A stretch of DNA of 64,000 nt from Blastococcus sp. TF02A-26 (GCF_003319125.1 NZ_QOHG01000006.1:62001-126000), one strand, 5' to 3'; positions 17,147 through 25,423 are shown, counted from the first letter of the stretch. A program made the numbers and translations. The notes: generated from the sequence alone by a model not told the origin.

Positions 17147-18501
17147 CGGTGCCCCGCCAGATCGACGCCGGCCTGTGCGAACGGCACCGTGCCGGGGAAC
17201 GGCTCGGCCGGCTGCGGCTCCGGGGCGCTCATCCCGTACTTGGCCAGCGCCGCCGCCGTCCGCGCCGGGACGAACTCGCTCGGCACCCCGTCGGGCGCCG
17301 GCGTGTAGTCGCGCAGCACCTGGCGGGCGACGGTCACCTGGTGCACCTCGGTCGGTCCGTCGACCACGGCCATGACCTCGGCACCGAACATCATCCGGGC
17401 CAGCGGCATGTCGGCGCTGACGCCCAGGGCGCCGTGCAGGTGCAGGGCCCGCTGGGTGATGTCGTGGTAGATCCGCGGCATCACGGCCTTGCAGGCGGCG
17501 ATGTCCTTCCGGACCTTGCGGTAGTCGTCGAACCGGTCGATCTTCCAGGCGGTCTGCAGCACCAGCAGCCGGAACATCTGCAGCTGCGCCCACGAGTCGG
17601 CGACGTAGCCCTGCACGAACTGCTTGTCGGCCAGCAGCGTGCCCTGCGTCCGGCGGCTGATCGCCCGCTCGCACAGCATGTCCAGCGCCCGCTGGGCCTG
17701 GCCGATGGTGCGCATCGCGTGGTGGATCCGCCCGCCGCCGAGCCGGGTCTGCGCGATGACGAACGCCTGCCCCTCCCCGCCGAGGACGGCGTCGGCGGGC
17801 AGGCGGACGTCGGTGAACCGCAGGTCGGCGTGCAGCGCCTCGTCGTCGGTGTCGAACGCGAGGGCGACGTTGCGCTCGATGCGGATGCCGGGGGTGTCGG
17901 CCGGCACGAGGAACATCGTCATGCTCGTGTACGGGTCGGCGTCCAGGTCGGTCTTGGCCATCACGATGAAGAAGGTCGCCGTCTTGGCGTTCGACGCGTA
18001 GTACTTCGCGCCGTTCAGGACCCAGCCGTCGCCGTCCCGCTCGGCCCGCGTCGTGAACTGCTTGGGGTCGGAGCCGCCCTCGGGCTCGGTCATCGCGTAG
18101 CAGGAGAAGATCTCGCCCTCCAGCAGCGGGCGCAGGTAGCGCTCCTTCTGCTCGGCGGTACCGTAGTGGGCGATGATCTCGGCGTTGCCGGTGTCGGGCG
18201 CCTGGGTGCCGAAGACGATCGGCGCCCACGACGACCGGCCGAGGATCTCGTCGAGCAGCGCGAGCTTCAGCTGCCCGAAGCCCTGCCCGCCGAGCTCGGG
18301 GGTCAGGTGGGTGGCCCACAGCCCCTGCCGGCGGACCTCCTCCTTGAGCGGCTGGACCACCTCCCGGGCCCGGCCGGTGAGCGGGTTGAACATCCCCATC
18401 GGAAAGGCCAGGTCCAGCGGCTCGACCTCCTCCCGCACGAAGCGGGCCGCCCAGTCCAGCTTCTCCTGGTACCCGGGCTCGGTCTCGAAGTCCCACGTCA
18501 C
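17143..18501 (-). CDS. Acyl-CoA dehydrogenase family protein (ACAD11-like)
   Basis: A 452-aa acyl-CoA dehydrogenase, about 70 residues longer than ordinary members. The FAD-binding segments (FSCYAMTEPEGGSDPKQF, GWVLNGAKYYASNA) and C-terminal helical domain are clear. The extra length and the overlapping kinase gene match the ACAD10/11 type that eliminates phosphate from a 4-phosphoacyl-CoA. Starts at GTG 18501 and is divergent from a TetR gene; the shared 89-base region holds an inverted repeat likely bound by that regulator. Confidence 0.87.
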   Translation of the reverse strand: MTWDFETEPGYQEKLDWAARFVREEVEPLDLAFPMGMFNPLTGRAREVVQPLKEEVRRQGLWATHLTPELGGQGFGQLKLALLDEILGRSSWAPIVFGTQAPDTGNAEIIAHYGTAEQKERYLRPLLEGEIFSCYAMTEPEGGSDPKQFTTRAERDGDGWVLNGAKYYASNAKTATFFIVMAKTDLDADPYTSMTMFLVPADTPGIRIERNVALAFDTDDEALHADLRFTDVRLPADAVLGGEGQAFVIAQTRLGGGRIHHAMRTIGQAQRALDMLCERAISRRTQGTLLADKQFVQGYVADSWAQLQMFRLLVLQTAWKIDRFDDYRKVRKDIAACKAVMPRIYHDITQRALHLHGALGVSADMPLARMMFGAEVMAVVDGPTEVHQVTVARQVLRDYTPAPDGVPSEFVPARTAAALAKYGMSAPEPQPAEPFPGTVPFAQAGVDLAGHR

Positions 18502-18550
18502 GGCCTGCTCCCTCGGTTCGGCGACTGCCCTTCTGTACTATCAGCGTGAC

Positions 18551-18568
18551 GTTCTGGCGGTCAAGAAC
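18551..18568. promoter_or_regulatory. Putative TetR operator, GTTCT-N8-AGAAC
   Basis: A perfect 5-bp inverted repeat (GTTCT at 18551-18555, AGAAC at 18564-18568) in the divergent promoter region between the acyl-CoA dehydrogenase operon and the TetR gene. A third half-site (TGTTCT) follows at 18571. Size and symmetry suit a TetR dimer; control of both genes by the neighbouring regulator is inferred. Confidence 0.5.
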
Positions 18569-18590
18569 GGTGTTCTGGGCGGAGGCGGGC

Positions 18591-19220
18591 ATGGCGGACG
18601 ACGTCCTGGGGCGGGTGGTCCAGCGGGCGCTGTCGCGGCGCGGGGAGACCTACGAGGAGGAGGTCCGCCGGCTGATGGAGGCCGGCCTGGCGGTCATGGT
18701 CCGGTGCGGGACGTCGGCCAGCCCCCGGGTGTCCGACATCGTGGCCGCCGCGGGGCTCTCGAACGACGCCTTCTACCGCTACTTCCCCTCGAAGGGCGCG
18801 CTCGTCGGCGCCCTGCTGGAGGACGGCGCGCAACGGCTCCGCAGCTACCTCGAGCACCAGATGGCGAAGGAGACCACGCCCGAGGGCCGGGTCCGGCGCT
18901 GGGTGGAGGGAGTGCTGACCCAGGCACGCGGCGAGGTGGCGGCGACCACCCGCGCCGTCATGTGGAACGCCCCGACCGCGGGCAGCGACGCCCCCTACGG
19001 CCGGCACTTCGCCAGCGGCGTGCTCGCCGACCTGCTGGTGGCTCCCTACGCGGAGCTGGGGAGCGGCGATCCGGTCGCGCACGCCCGGCTGTCCGCGCAC
19101 GCGGTCCTCGGCGTCCTGTCCGACCACGTGTGGGCGGAGTCCGCGCCGGACGAGGCCGAGCGGGAGCAGATCGTCGCCTTCTGCCTGGCCGCGGCCCGAG
19201 CGACCGCGGTCCGCGCCTGA
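18591..19220 (+). CDS. TetR/AcrR family transcriptional regulator
   Basis: A 209-aa regulator with an N-terminal helix-turn-helix (SPRVSDIVAAAGLSNDAFYR, then YFPSKGALVGALL) and a helical ligand domain. I chose ATG 18591; a GTG at 18546 would run the N terminus through the palindrome. It is divergent from the acyl-CoA dehydrogenase/APH/SDR operon and probably represses it, with an acyl-CoA or related ligand as inducer (inference). Confidence 0.87.
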   Translation: MADDVLGRVVQRALSRRGETYEEEVRRLMEAGLAVMVRCGTSASPRVSDIVAAAGLSNDAFYRYFPSKGALVGALLEDGAQRLRSYLEHQMAKETTPEGRVRRWVEGVLTQARGEVAATTRAVMWNAPTAGSDAPYGRHFASGVLADLLVAPYAELGSGDPVAHARLSAHAVLGVLSDHVWAESAPDEAEREQIVAFCLAAARATAVRA

Positions 19221-19281
19221 CGGCGACCGACTGCTGCTCGCCGCGGCCGCCTGCGGCGCGCGGATCGACCGACCCGCGGGG

Positions 19282-19313
19282 GCACCGGCCGAGCCACGGG
19301 GGCCGGCCGGTGC
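19282..19313. terminator. Bidirectional hairpin between convergent genes
   Basis: GCACCGGCC (19282-19290) pairs with GGCCGGTGC (19305-19313), a perfect 9-bp G+C stem with a 14-base loop. It lies between the stops of the TetR gene and the convergent acyl-CoA dehydrogenase gene. No U-tract follows, as is usual in high-G+C actinobacteria. Confidence 0.55.
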
Positions 19314-19320
19314 GCCGCCG

Positions 19321-20475
19321 TCAGGAGCGAGGCATGCCCGCCGCGCGCAGCAGGCCGCCGCCGATGATGACCCGCTGCACCTCACTGGTGCCCTCGTACA
19401 GCCGGTACAGCCGGGCGTCGCGGTAGAAGCGCTCGACCGGCGTGGTGCGCAGGTACCCGAGCCCGCCGTGCACCTGCACCGCGCGGTCGGTGGCCCGGCC
19501 GACCATCTCGCTGCAGAAGAGCTTGGCCGCCGAGGGGCCGACCGAGGTGTCCTCGCCGCTGTCGTAACGGGCAGCCACGTCGCGCACCAGCGCCCGCCCG
19601 GCGACGAGCTCGGTGTGCATGTCGGCGATCAGCGCCTGCACCAGCTGGAAGCGGCCGATCGGGGCGCCCCCCTGCTTGGCGGTGGCGGCGTAGGCGACCG
19701 ACTCGTCGAGCACGCGCTGGGCCATCCCGACGCACATGGCGGCGATGTGCAGCCGGCCGCGGGAGAGCACGGTCAGCGCCTTGGAGTAGCCGCGGCCCTC
19801 CTCGCCGACCAGCGCGTCGGCCGGCACGCGGACCTCGTCGAAGAAGACCTCCGAGGTCCACGCGCCGGACTGCCCCATCTTCTTGTCCTTGGCGCCCAGG
19901 CTGACCCCCGGGGCCTTCGCGTCGACGACGAAGCTGGAGATGCCACGCCCGCCGCGCTCCTCGGGGTCGCTGCGCGCGAAGACGACGAACAGGTCGGCCA
20001 GCGGCGCGTTGGTGATGTACCGCTTGCTGCCGCTGATGACCCACCCGTCGCCGTCGCGGCGGGCGGTGGTGCGCAGCCCGGCCGGGTCCGAGCCGGCCTC
20101 GGCCTCGGTGAGGGCGAAGGAGCCGATCAGCTCACCCGCGGCCAGCCGCGGGAGGTAGCGCTGCTTCTGCTCCTCGCTGCCGAACTTGGCGATGACCTGC
20201 CCGGCGATCCCGTTGTTGGTGCCGAACAGCGACCGGAACGCCGGGGTCGTGTAGCCGAACTCGAAGGCGAGCTCGACGTCCTCCTTCATGTTCACGCCCA
20301 GGCCGCCGTACTCCTCGGGCAGGGCGTAGCCGAACAGGCCCATGTCCGCGATCGCCCCACGGAGCTCCTCGGGGATGCGGTCGTCGAGGTCGATCTCCTC
20401 CTCGCGCGGGATGACCTCCTCCCGCACGAGCTGACGTACCGCTTTCCGGATCTGCTCGAAGTCGTCGGCGTCCAT
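19321..20475 (-). CDS. Acyl-CoA dehydrogenase
   Basis: A 384-aa acyl-CoA dehydrogenase of ordinary length. The FAD/substrate motifs SFALTEAEAGSDPAGLRTTA and GWVISGSKRYITNA are present, and the C-terminal RLYEGTSEVQR carries the glutamate that acts as catalytic base in medium- and short-chain enzymes. The conserved VQVHGGLGYL helix is intact. Two close ATGs exist (20484 and 20475). It oxidises acyl-CoA to enoyl-CoA and passes electrons to ETF. It stands alone on its strand. Confidence 0.9.
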   Translation of the reverse strand: MDADDFEQIRKAVRQLVREEVIPREEEIDLDDRIPEELRGAIADMGLFGYALPEEYGGLGVNMKEDVELAFEFGYTTPAFRSLFGTNNGIAGQVIAKFGSEEQKQRYLPRLAAGELIGSFALTEAEAGSDPAGLRTTARRDGDGWVISGSKRYITNAPLADLFVVFARSDPEERGGRGISSFVVDAKAPGVSLGAKDKKMGQSGAWTSEVFFDEVRVPADALVGEEGRGYSKALTVLSRGRLHIAAMCVGMAQRVLDESVAYAATAKQGGAPIGRFQLVQALIADMHTELVAGRALVRDVAARYDSGEDTSVGPSAAKLFCSEMVGRATDRAVQVHGGLGYLRTTPVERFYRDARLYRLYEGTSEVQRVIIGGGLLRAAGMPRS

Positions 20476-20540
20476 GCAGGACATGGTGGACCAGCGCTGG
20501 AACGCCGTTCACCCGGGTGTCCCCCACCACCGCCTCTCGG

Positions 20541-20591
20541 CCCCCGTGCAGGGGCCCGCCGCGAGCTCGCGAGTGGTGGGGGGCACGGGGG
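20541..20591. terminator. GGACCCC-type hairpin after the aldo/keto reductase gene
   Basis: Outer stem CCCCCGTGC (20541-20549) with GCACGGGGG (20583-20591), an inner stem CCCGCC/GGTGGG, and a CGAGCTCG palindrome at the tip. On the minus strand it begins eight bases after the aldo/keto reductase stop codon. The same architecture recurs after cysM (57715-57764) and mec (59176-59224). Confidence 0.65.
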
Positions 20592-20598
20592 TCCTTTT

Positions 20599-21453
20599 TC
20601 AGGCGAGGGCGTCGAGGCGGGCCATGTCCTCGTCGGAGAGGGTCAGCCCGGCCGCGCCGAGGTTCTCGGTGAGGTGGTCGACGGACTTGGTGCCCGGGAT
20701 CGGGAGGACGACCGGCGACTTCTGCAGCAGCCAGGCCAGCGCCACCTGGGAGGGCGTCGCGTCCAGCTCGCGGGCGATGTCGGCGACCGGGCTGTCGGGG
20801 GCGGCGAGGTCACCGGTGGCGATCGGGAACCACGGGATGAAGCCGATGCCCTCGGCGGTGGCGTAGTCGAGCACGTCCTGGGACTGCCGGTTGGTCAGGT
20901 TGTAGAGGTTCTGCACGCTGACGATCTCCACGATCTCGCGCGCGGCCCGCAGCTCCTCGACCGACACCTCGGAGACGCCGATGTGCCGGACCTTGCCCTC
21001 CTGCTGCAGTTCCTTGAAGACGCCGAGCTGGTCGGCCAGCGGGACGTCGGGGTCGATGCGGTGCAGCTGGATGAGGTCGATGCGCTCGAGCCGCAGGTGG
21101 CGCAGGGAGAGCTCGACCTGCTGGCGGAGGTAGGCGGGGCGGCCGACCGGCGTCCAGATGCCGGGGCCCTGCCGGGTCAGTCCGGCCTTGGTGCCGATGA
21201 CCAGACCCTCGGGGTACGGGTGGATCGCCTCGGCGATGATCTGCTCGCTGACGAACGGGCCGTAGGAGTCGGCGGTGTCGATGAAGTCGACGCCCTGCTC
21301 GACGGCGGCGCGGACGACGCGCAGCGCGCCGTCGCGGTCGGCCGGCTCGCCCCAGACGCCCGGCCCGGGCAGCTGCATGGCGCCGTAGCCGAGCCGGTGG
21401 ACGGGGAGGTCCCCGCCGAGGGAGAACGTGTCGCTGAGCTGTGCGGTGGTCAT
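20599..21453 (-). CDS. Aldo/keto reductase
   Basis: A 284-aa (beta/alpha)8-barrel oxidoreductase. The catalytic aspartate and tyrosine lie in FIDTADSYG, the lysine in VIGTKAG, and the histidine in IQLHRID. The C-terminal VLPIPGTKSVDHLTENLGA is the NADPH-binding signature. It reduces aldehydes or ketones in the cytosol. Start ATG 21453; it is divergent from the histidine phosphatase gene. Confidence 0.9.
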   Translation of the reverse strand: MTTAQLSDTFSLGGDLPVHRLGYGAMQLPGPGVWGEPADRDGALRVVRAAVEQGVDFIDTADSYGPFVSEQIIAEAIHPYPEGLVIGTKAGLTRQGPGIWTPVGRPAYLRQQVELSLRHLRLERIDLIQLHRIDPDVPLADQLGVFKELQQEGKVRHIGVSEVSVEELRAAREIVEIVSVQNLYNLTNRQSQDVLDYATAEGIGFIPWFPIATGDLAAPDSPVADIARELDATPSQVALAWLLQKSPVVLPIPGTKSVDHLTENLGAAGLTLSDEDMARLDALA

Positions 21454-21511
21454 GCCAGGTGCCAGCACGCCAGCCCGCGCGGGTGTTCCCCGGAGCGTGT
21501 GTGATGGGCCG

Positions 21512-22090
21512 GTGGGACAGATCGTCGTGCTGCGGCACGGGCAGACCGAGTGGAGCCGCAGCGGCCAGCACACCGGGGTCACCGACCTGCCGCTGCTGCC
21601 CGAGGGCGAGGACAAGGCGCGCTCGGTGGCGCCGCGGCTGGCCGAGCGACGCTTCGCCGAGGTCTGGACCAGCCCCCTGCAGCGCGCCCGGCGGACGGCG
21701 GAGCTGGCGGGGCTGACCGCCACGGGCGTCGACCGCGACCTGGTGGAGCTGGACTACGGCGGTTACGAGGGCCGCACGACCGCCGAGATCAGCGAGGAGC
21801 TCGGCCGCGAGTGGTCGGTCTGGCGGGATCCGATCGTCCCCGGGGAGACGCCGGGCGAGACGCTCGCGCAGGTGGCCGAGCGGGTCGACCGGGTGCTGGA
21901 CCGGGCCCGCGCCCGGCTGGCCGACGGCGACGTCGCGCTGGTCGCCCACGGCCACGTGCTGCGCGTCCTCACCGCGCGCTGGCTCGGGCTCGGCCCGGAG
22001 GCCGGTGCCCTGTTCGCGCTCCCGGCCGGCGCGTTCGGCGTCCTGGGTCACGAGCACGACCGGCCGGTGCTCACCGGCTGGGGGCTGTGA
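21512..22090 (+). CDS. Histidine phosphatase family protein
   Basis: A 192-aa phosphoglycerate mutase-like phosphatase. The phosphate-accepting histidine is in VVLRHGQTEWS at the N terminus; the second arginine lies in TSPLQRARRTAEL, the acid/base glutamate in LVELDYGGYEG, and the second histidine in LVAHGHVLR. GTG 21512 places the RHG strand at the usual distance; a GTG at 21497 is also in frame. Substrate unknown; this family includes cobalamin and sugar-phosphate phosphatases. Its 3' end overlaps the convergent EAL gene by 20 bases. Confidence 0.87.
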   Translation: MGQIVVLRHGQTEWSRSGQHTGVTDLPLLPEGEDKARSVAPRLAERRFAEVWTSPLQRARRTAELAGLTATGVDRDLVELDYGGYEGRTTAEISEELGREWSVWRDPIVPGETPGETLAQVAERVDRVLDRARARLADGDVALVAHGHVLRVLTARWLGLGPEAGALFALPAGAFGVLGHEHDRPVLTGWGL

Positions 22091-23171
22091 GCTCCTCGGG
22101 CACCGGGAGCGGCTCCGGCTCCAGGACGACGGGGCGGCCGAAGAACCAGCCCTGACCGAGGTCGGCTCCCAGGGCGGTGACCTCCTCGGCGGCCCGCGCG
22201 TCCTCGACACCCTCGGCGACCACCTGCGCGCCGACCCCGTGCGCGGCCTCCACCACCCACCGGAAGATCGTGCGGGCGCCCTCGTCGGGCAGCGCCTGGA
22301 CCAGCCGCTTCCCGAGCTTGACGACGTCGGGGCGCACCGTGGCCAGCAGCTCGCGGCTGGCCCAGCCGGCGGAGACGTCGTCCAGCGCCACCCGCCAGCC
22401 GAGCTCGCGGTACCGCTCGAGCACCGACAGCAGGTGGCCGTGCTCGGTGACCGCCGGCGGCTCGGCGACCTCGATGACCAGCCGGTGCGGCGCCAGGCCG
22501 GCGTCCTCCATGAGCTGCCGGGTGCTCTCCAGGTCCGCCTCCGGGCGGTGCACCGAGGTCGGGTGGGTGTTGACGAACAGATCGGCGTCGCCGAGCCACG
22601 GGGCGGCGCCGGAGACGGCGCACTCGCGGCCGATGCGGTCCAGCCGGGGCAGCCAGTCGGCGGACTCGGCGACGAAGAACAGGTCTCCCCCGCCGACCTC
22701 CCGCCCGTCGGCCAGCCCGCGCAGCAGCGCCTCGTGGGCGACCACGGCGCCGTCGTCGAGCGAGACGATCGGCTGGTACACGCTCCACAGCTCGGCCTCG
22801 GCGAGGACGCCGACCTCCGCGGTGTTGCCGCGGCGGGCGAGCTCGACGGCCAGCGTCGGCGCGGTCAGCAGGCGGGTGACCAGGGCGGTGTACTCCCCGG
22901 GCGGGTCGGCGGCGACCCGCACGACCTGGGCCTCGGCCGTGGTGAGCTCCCGGGAGAGCCGGTCGAACAGCCGCTCCACGCCCACGCCGTCGCGCTCGTC
23001 GGTGATGTCCAGCAGCCCGTCGGACCGGTAGACCGAGAGCCCGACCGACCGGGCGATCGCGGCCACGACGGGCAGCACGGTCTCCACGGGACTGGCGACC
23101 AGCAGGCGGGTCGCGACCTCGGGGAGGTCCCAGGTCTCGCGGCGCCGACGGGTGCTGATGGTCCGGGGCAC
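22071..23171 (-). CDS. EAL-domain cyclic-di-GMP phosphodiesterase with novel N-terminal region
   Basis: A 366-aa protein. Residues about 125-355 form an EAL domain: EALLR (147-151), the Asn in LFVNTHP, the Glu in VIEVAEP, the paired Asp in ALDDVSAGWAS, the Lys in VVKLGKRLV, VVAEGVED and GQGWFFGRP. All usual metal and catalytic residues seem present, though DDFG reads DDVS and the Asp after the catalytic Lys is Gly, so activity is likely but may be altered. The first ~120 residues are unrecognised and could be sensory. Starts at GTG 23171. Confidence 0.8.
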   Translation of the reverse strand: MPRTISTRRRRETWDLPEVATRLLVASPVETVLPVVAAIARSVGLSVYRSDGLLDITDERDGVGVERLFDRLSRELTTAEAQVVRVAADPPGEYTALVTRLLTAPTLAVELARRGNTAEVGVLAEAELWSVYQPIVSLDDGAVVAHEALLRGLADGREVGGGDLFFVAESADWLPRLDRIGRECAVSGAAPWLGDADLFVNTHPTSVHRPEADLESTRQLMEDAGLAPHRLVIEVAEPPAVTEHGHLLSVLERYRELGWRVALDDVSAGWASRELLATVRPDVVKLGKRLVQALPDEGARTIFRWVVEAAHGVGAQVVAEGVEDARAAEEVTALGADLGQGWFFGRPVVLEPEPLPVPEELTAPSR

Positions 23172-23299
23172 CTCAGCAGGATGACCGAGGCGACGGTCCG
23201 TGACCGACAGGCGCGCGGGATGACCCGGGTGGGCGACTCGACGCCGAGCGGGTGAGTCGAGATCCGGAACTTCACAGCTTGAGTGTCTAAGGTCAGGGC

Positions 23300-23917
23300 A
23301 TGGCAGTCGTCACCACGACCGAGACAGTGCGCACCAGCCGGGGCGGACGCCCCCGCGATCCCAGCCGGGACGGCGTGATCCGCGAGGCGATCCTGCGGCT
23401 GCTGGGCGACGTCGGGTACGGCGCGCTCACCATGGACGCGGTGGCCGCCGAGGCCGGCGTCGGCAAGGCGACGATCTACCGCCGGTGGCGGACCAAGCAG
23501 GACCTCGTGGTCGACACGATCTCGGTGATGAACCAGTCGCTGGCCACCCCGGTCGACACCGGTTCCCTCGACGGCGACGTCCGGGCGATCGTGCACCGAC
23601 TGGTCGACGTCATCAACGGACCGGTCGGCACCGCCATCCGCTCGCTGCTGCCGTCGATGCAGCACCAGCCCGAGCTGACCGAGGCCTTCCGCACCGGACC
23701 GCTGCAGGCCTGGCGCGACTCCTACGACCGCATGTGGGCACAGGCGGAGGAGCGAGGCGACCTGACCAGTGGCGTCTCGCGCTCCGTGCTGGCCGAGACC
23801 ACGACCGCCCTGCTGGTCCAGCGCTGGTTGCTCACCGGCGAGCCGGTGACCCACGAGTACGCCGACGAGACGCTGGAGAGCGTCGTCCTGCCGCTGCTGC
23901 ACACGCGGCGCCCCTGA
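23300..23917 (+). CDS. TetR/AcrR family transcriptional regulator
   Basis: A 205-aa regulator with a GRPRDPSRDG arm, a helix-turn-helix (LTMDAVAAEAGVGKATIYRR) and the WRTKQDLVVD helix, then a TetR_C_11/16-like ligand domain. Divergent from the EAL gene; its own target is not evident. The stop lies 13 bases from the convergent DUF427 gene. Confidence 0.88.
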   Translation: MAVVTTTETVRTSRGGRPRDPSRDGVIREAILRLLGDVGYGALTMDAVAAEAGVGKATIYRRWRTKQDLVVDTISVMNQSLATPVDTGSLDGDVRAIVHRLVDVINGPVGTAIRSLLPSMQHQPELTEAFRTGPLQAWRDSYDRMWAQAEERGDLTSGVSRSVLAETTTALLVQRWLLTGEPVTHEYADETLESVVLPLLHTRRP

Positions 23918-23929
23918 GGGAGGAGCCGG

Positions 23930-24430
23930 TCACCAGCCCAGGGTGCCCGGCTCCCCCTTGAACGGTCCGACCACGTCGGGCGTGATCCAGCCGCCGTAGA
24001 AGTCGCCGGCCTGGGCGCGGACGGCGACACCGTCGACCCGCGCGGCGTCGACCCGGCTCGGGTAGAAGGCGATCGCGCTCCGCAGGTGCTCGTACCCGCG
24101 GGTCGGGCGCTCGTAGGACCAGCCGACCGCCGGGACGCGACGGCCGCCCACCACGGCGTCCCAGTAGCTCGCCGCGCCCTTCCACTCGCACCACGAGCTG
24201 CCGCTGCCCGGCACCAGCACGCCGGGGACGACGTCCTCGCGGGGCACGTAGTAGACCGGCGGGTGGCTGGTCTCGCACACCCGCACAGCCCGGGTGGTGC
24301 GGGCGACCACCCGGCCGGCGAGCTCCACCTCGACCAGCCGGCCGGTCACCTCCGCCGACGGCGGGCGCGGGTAGTCCCAGACGGACTCCTGCCCCGGCCC
24401 GACCGGGTCGCGGCGCGGGTGCGGGGTCAG
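23930..24430 (-). CDS. DUF427 domain-containing protein, probable CTG start
   Basis: A small beta-rich protein of the DUF427 family: VCETSHPPVYYVPREDV, SSWCEWKGAASYW and GWSYERPTRGYEHL are its hallmark segments. The first ordinary start (GTG 24349) would give 139 aa and cut off the conserved N terminus. The frame continues upstream with GPGQESVWDYPRPP, a typical family start region, but contains no ATG, GTG or TTG; the only candidate is CTG 24430, which overlaps the TGA of the DUF3618 gene. I therefore extend it to 24430 (166 aa). Function unknown. Confidence 0.7.
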   Translation of the reverse strand: MTPHPRRDPVGPGQESVWDYPRPPSAEVTGRLVEVELAGRVVARTTRAVRVCETSHPPVYYVPREDVVPGVLVPGSGSSWCEWKGAASYWDAVVGGRRVPAVGWSYERPTRGYEHLRSAIAFYPSRVDAARVDGVAVRAQAGDFYGGWITPDVVGPFKGEPGTLGW

Positions 24431-24663
24431 CGCTTGCGCTTGCGGCTGCGGACGGAGTTCACGACGACGACGGTGACGAACAGGCCCACCGCGCCGATCG
24501 TCGCCTTGCCGGCCGGGCTCTGGAAGAAGCGCACGACGGCGGCCTGCCCCTGCGCCTTCAGCCGGGTGGGGCTGCTGCGGAAGGCCAGCTCGTCGAGGGT
24601 GGCCGCCAGCGACTCACGGGCGGCGTCGATCTCCAGCTGGATCTGTCGAGGGTCGCGAGGCAC
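24427..24663 (-). CDS. DUF3618 domain-containing membrane protein
   Basis: A 78-aa protein with the DUF3618 pattern: an N-terminal amphipathic segment (DPRQIQLEIDAARESLAATL), then a single membrane helix (TIGAVGLFVTVVVVNSV) and a basic tail (RSRKRKR). Common in actinobacteria, often with phage-shock or lipid-associated genes; the role is unknown. The stop overlaps the probable CTG start of the DUF427 gene. Confidence 0.85.
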   Translation of the reverse strand: MPRDPRQIQLEIDAARESLAATLDELAFRSSPTRLKAQGQAAVVRFFQSPAGKATIGAVGLFVTVVVVNSVRSRKRKR

Positions 24664-24856
24664 GACGACAGCCTGCCAGAACGCCCGCGGACCGGCGCGC
24701 GGCCGGGATCCGCAGCACCCGCACGGGCGACCCCCGCGGCCCTGCCCTCGACGAGCTGCACAGTCGTCGCCATCAGCGGCCCATGCCGACGAGTGTGCCG
24801 ATCTCGACGAAAGTGGTGGGGGGTGTTGGACCGGCCGCCGTAGACTCCGCGACCGC

Positions 24857-24937
24857 GCGGGAGTGGTGTAACGGCAGCCACGCCAGACTTAGGATCTGGT
24901 GCCTTCGGGCGTGCGGGTTCGACTCCCGCCTCCCGCA
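24857..24937 (+). tRNA. tRNA-Leu (UAG anticodon)
   Basis: Acceptor stem GCGGGAG pairs with CTCCCGC, the anticodon arm CCAGA-CTTAGGA-TCTGG gives UAG, the variable arm is long (TGCCTTCGGGCGT) as in leucine tRNAs, and the T arm GCGGG-TTCGACT-CCCGC is intact. The discriminator is A; the 3' CCA is not encoded. A TAGACT box at 24841-24846 could be the -10 element. Confidence 0.93.
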
Positions 24938-24943
24938 CCCGGG

Positions 24944-25342
24944 TCAGTCGCGCCGGCCGCGGCGCAGCCACCCGCCGCCGAACAGCGCCCACAGCACCAG
25001 CAGCGGCTGGAAGAACAGCCGGACCAGCCGCTTGCCGTCGGTGTCAAGGCCGAAGGCGTCGGTCCCCTCCAGGTACTGCGCGATGTTGCCGGGGAAGATC
25101 ACCACGAAGAAGGCGGCCAGGACCGCGCCCACGGTGCGCCGCCGGCGCGGGAGCGCCACGAACGCCGCGCCCAGCCCGATCTCGACGACGCCCGAGGCCA
25201 GCACCGTCAGGTCCTCGTCGACCGGGAACCACGCCGGCACCTGGGCCTGGAACTCCGCCCGCTGGGTGGTCAGGTGCGAGACCCCGGCGAACACCATGCT
25301 GCCGCCGAGGAGCAGCCGGGCAGCGGTCCGCGCAGCGCTCAT
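24944..25342 (-). CDS. DoxX family membrane protein
   Basis: A 132-aa protein with four predicted membrane helices (LLLGGSMVFAGVSHL, LASGVVEIGLGAAFVAL, VGAVLAAFFVVIFPGNIAQYL, FFQPLLVLWALFGG). The FPGNIAQYL segment and size fit the DoxX superfamily. The physiological role is unknown; relatives act in redox or quinone-linked processes. It converges on tRNA-Leu. Confidence 0.78.
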   Translation of the reverse strand: MSAARTAARLLLGGSMVFAGVSHLTTQRAEFQAQVPAWFPVDEDLTVLASGVVEIGLGAAFVALPRRRRTVGAVLAAFFVVIFPGNIAQYLEGTDAFGLDTDGKRLVRLFFQPLLVLWALFGGGWLRRGRRD

Positions 25343-25361
25343 GGGCGGACCCTAGCCACTG

Positions 25362-25391
25362 TTGACATACCGAGCACGCGCTCTCTAACGT
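25362..25391 (+). promoter_or_regulatory. Promoter with embedded palindrome for the TetR/desaturase operon
   Basis: TTGACA (25362-25367), an 18-base spacer and TAACGT (25386-25391) make a good primary-sigma promoter 33 bases before the TetR GTG. The spacer holds the palindrome GAGC-ACGC-GCTC (25372-25383), a likely operator for autorepression by the gene product. Confidence 0.6.
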
Positions 25392-25423
25392 CGCCGATTG
25401 ACCCGATGTGACGGAGGCGACTC

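Noticed and set aside
16109-18592. 827-codon minus-strand open frame
   Set aside because: Only the last 345 codons encode the APH-like kinase; the rest is a shadow of the acyl-CoA dehydrogenase gene in another frame.
24944-25342. Reading tRNA-Leu and DoxX regions as one transcript
   Set aside because: They lie on opposite strands and converge.
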